Shown here piece after piece: positions 63,429 to 64,000 of a stretch of DNA of 64,000 nucleotides. Each line of letters starts with the position of its first letter. Position 1 is the first letter of the stretch. This DNA comes from Chryseobacterium sp. OSA05B (lineage in GTDB: Bacteria > Bacteroidota > Bacteroidia > Flavobacteriales > Weeksellaceae). The translations under genes and the position numbers were made by a program. Location of the stretch: positions 682,001 through 746,000 of the forward strand of contig NZ_JAHXYH010000001.1 in assembly GCF_019970065.1 (NCBI RefSeq), written 5' to 3'. The notes under the pieces are model-generated. The model was not told where the DNA came from and did not search any database. It saw only the letters and a program-made list of their open reading frames with translations.

Positions 63429-63757
63429 AGACAATATATATCGATTTTACAGACATAGGCGACTATGAAGATTTTTATGCTCAATTAAAGGAAAAGTTAA
63501 CTCTTCCTGAATATTTCGGGGACAATCTGGATGCACTGTCTGACGTTATTACCGGCGAACTGGAAATGCCGCTTGACCTTGAATTCGTTAATATGACGGT
63601 AGACCAGCTGGAAATCTTTGAAGATCTGCTGACCACTCTGGAAGATGCGGAGGATGACATGGAAGATTTCAGTTTCACTTATTATCTGGAACAATACGAA
63701 GATGATGAGAATGAGAATGAGGATCAGGATCAGGACGGGAAGAAAGAAGAAATATAA
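63425..63757 (+). CDS. Barstar-family RNase inhibitor
   Basis: A 110-residue acidic protein of the barstar family. LPEYFGDNLDALSDVITGEL carries the Tyr and both Asp residues that plug the barnase active site, followed by LDLEFVNMTVDQLEIFEDLL. The last 18 residues are a Glu/Asp/Asn/Gln-rich tail absent from classical barstar. It has no signal peptide and so should protect the cytoplasm from the barnase encoded two genes upstream. Its ATG overlaps the stop codon of the archaemetzincin gene. Confidence 0.92.
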   Translation: MKTIYIDFTDIGDYEDFYAQLKEKLTLPEYFGDNLDALSDVITGELEMPLDLEFVNMTVDQLEIFEDLLTTLEDAEDDMEDFSFTYYLEQYEDDENENEDQDQDGKKEEI

Positions 63758-63874
63758 TCATAGTCTCAACTGAAATAGTTTAACTAAATATTATCCTCTT
63801 TTCTAGTGTTTTTTCAAAATAAAAGATTAATATTTGCAGTATATCAATCATTAATCTCCTTGTAACATCAAACT

Positions 63875-64000
63875 ATGAAAAGAGTACAATTTTCTATGAT
63901 ATTCTTATTGGTGAACTCTTTGTTCATCAATGCGCAAGTAGGCTTAAACAATCCATCTCCCGCTTCCACACTGGACATCAGTGCAAAGAATGCCACCGGA
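63875..64000 (+). CDS. Exported protein, partial at the window edge
   Basis: The first 42 codons of a gene running off the right edge. A signal peptide (QFSMIFLLVNSLFINAQ) is followed by VGLNNPSPASTLDISAKNAT, the start typical of Chryseobacterium surface or adhesin-like proteins that open with V-G-I/L-N-x-P-x-P-x-A-T-L-D. The rest is not visible, so no function is given. Confidence 0.75.
   Translation, partial: MKRVQFSMIFLLVNSLFINAQVGLNNPSPASTLDISAKNATG

Noticed and set aside
62306..63757. Polymorphic (Rhs/CDI) toxin module
   Set aside because: The RNase domain is not fused to a large delivery protein; it has only a short membrane anchor and linker.

Overview
The window looks like a chromosomal segment of a Chryseobacterium-like member of the Flavobacteriia (Bacteroidota). 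Evidence seen directly: low G+C with very AT-rich spacers, near absence of Shine-Dalgarno sequences, several promoters of the Bacteroidota type (TTG then TAnnTTTG about 19-23 bases later), type IX secretion C-terminal sorting domains, the gliding genes gldB and gldC, Bacteroidota-type Hcp and VgrG proteins, and many short lipoproteins. No rRNA, tRNA, CRISPR array, insertion sequence or phage was found.

Layout. 1-5.9 kb (minus): thyA, a lipoprotein, a serine hydrolase, a small protein and an M1 aminopeptidase. 6-13 kb (minus): a T9SS-exported M4 metalloprotease, a GreA-like coiled-coil protein, a GH13 lipoprotein and a pRiA4b ORF-3-like protein. 12-18 kb: a PhoR/PhoB-like two-component system divergent from a TonB-dependent receptor and a beta-helix lipoprotein, with a PHO-box-like tandem repeat between them. 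18-26 kb (minus): two paralogous amidohydrolases around an AraC regulator, then hemL, a glucosaminidase-LysM protein and an ACC-deaminase-like enzyme. 26-29.5 kb: a tiny HExxH membrane protein, DUF5522, DUF4136 and a secreted endonuclease I.

29.6-43 kb (minus) is the main accessory region. It is an orphan type VI secretion payload cassette: Hcp, VgrG, a 56-aa VgrG-tail-like protein, a DUF2931 lipoprotein, a DUF2235 (Tle1-like) hydrolase, a LysM protein, a PAAR-like DUF4280 protein, a large OmpA-domain protein without a signal peptide, and several unknowns. No T6SS sheath, baseplate or membrane-complex gene is present here. 43-48.5 kb holds a DUF2752 protein, an Old Yellow Enzyme, cytidine deaminase and a cobalamin riboswitch controlling a BtuB-like receptor and a BtuG-like surface lipoprotein.

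48.7-60 kb (minus): CCA-adding enzyme, TsaC/Sua5-type enzyme, DinB, GNAT and NTF2-like proteins, a trans-sulfuration enzyme, gldC, an ABC exporter whose permease is fused to a thioredoxin domain, and gldB. 60-64 kb (plus): an LRR protein, a GNAT gene followed by a decayed GNAT pseudogene, nadE, and a barnase - archaemetzincin - barstar operon, which is the most unusual arrangement in the window. A secreted protein runs off the right edge.

Intergenic gaps carry at least three families of short dispersed palindromic or word-like repeats. All functional calls rest on reading motifs by eye; no database search was run.
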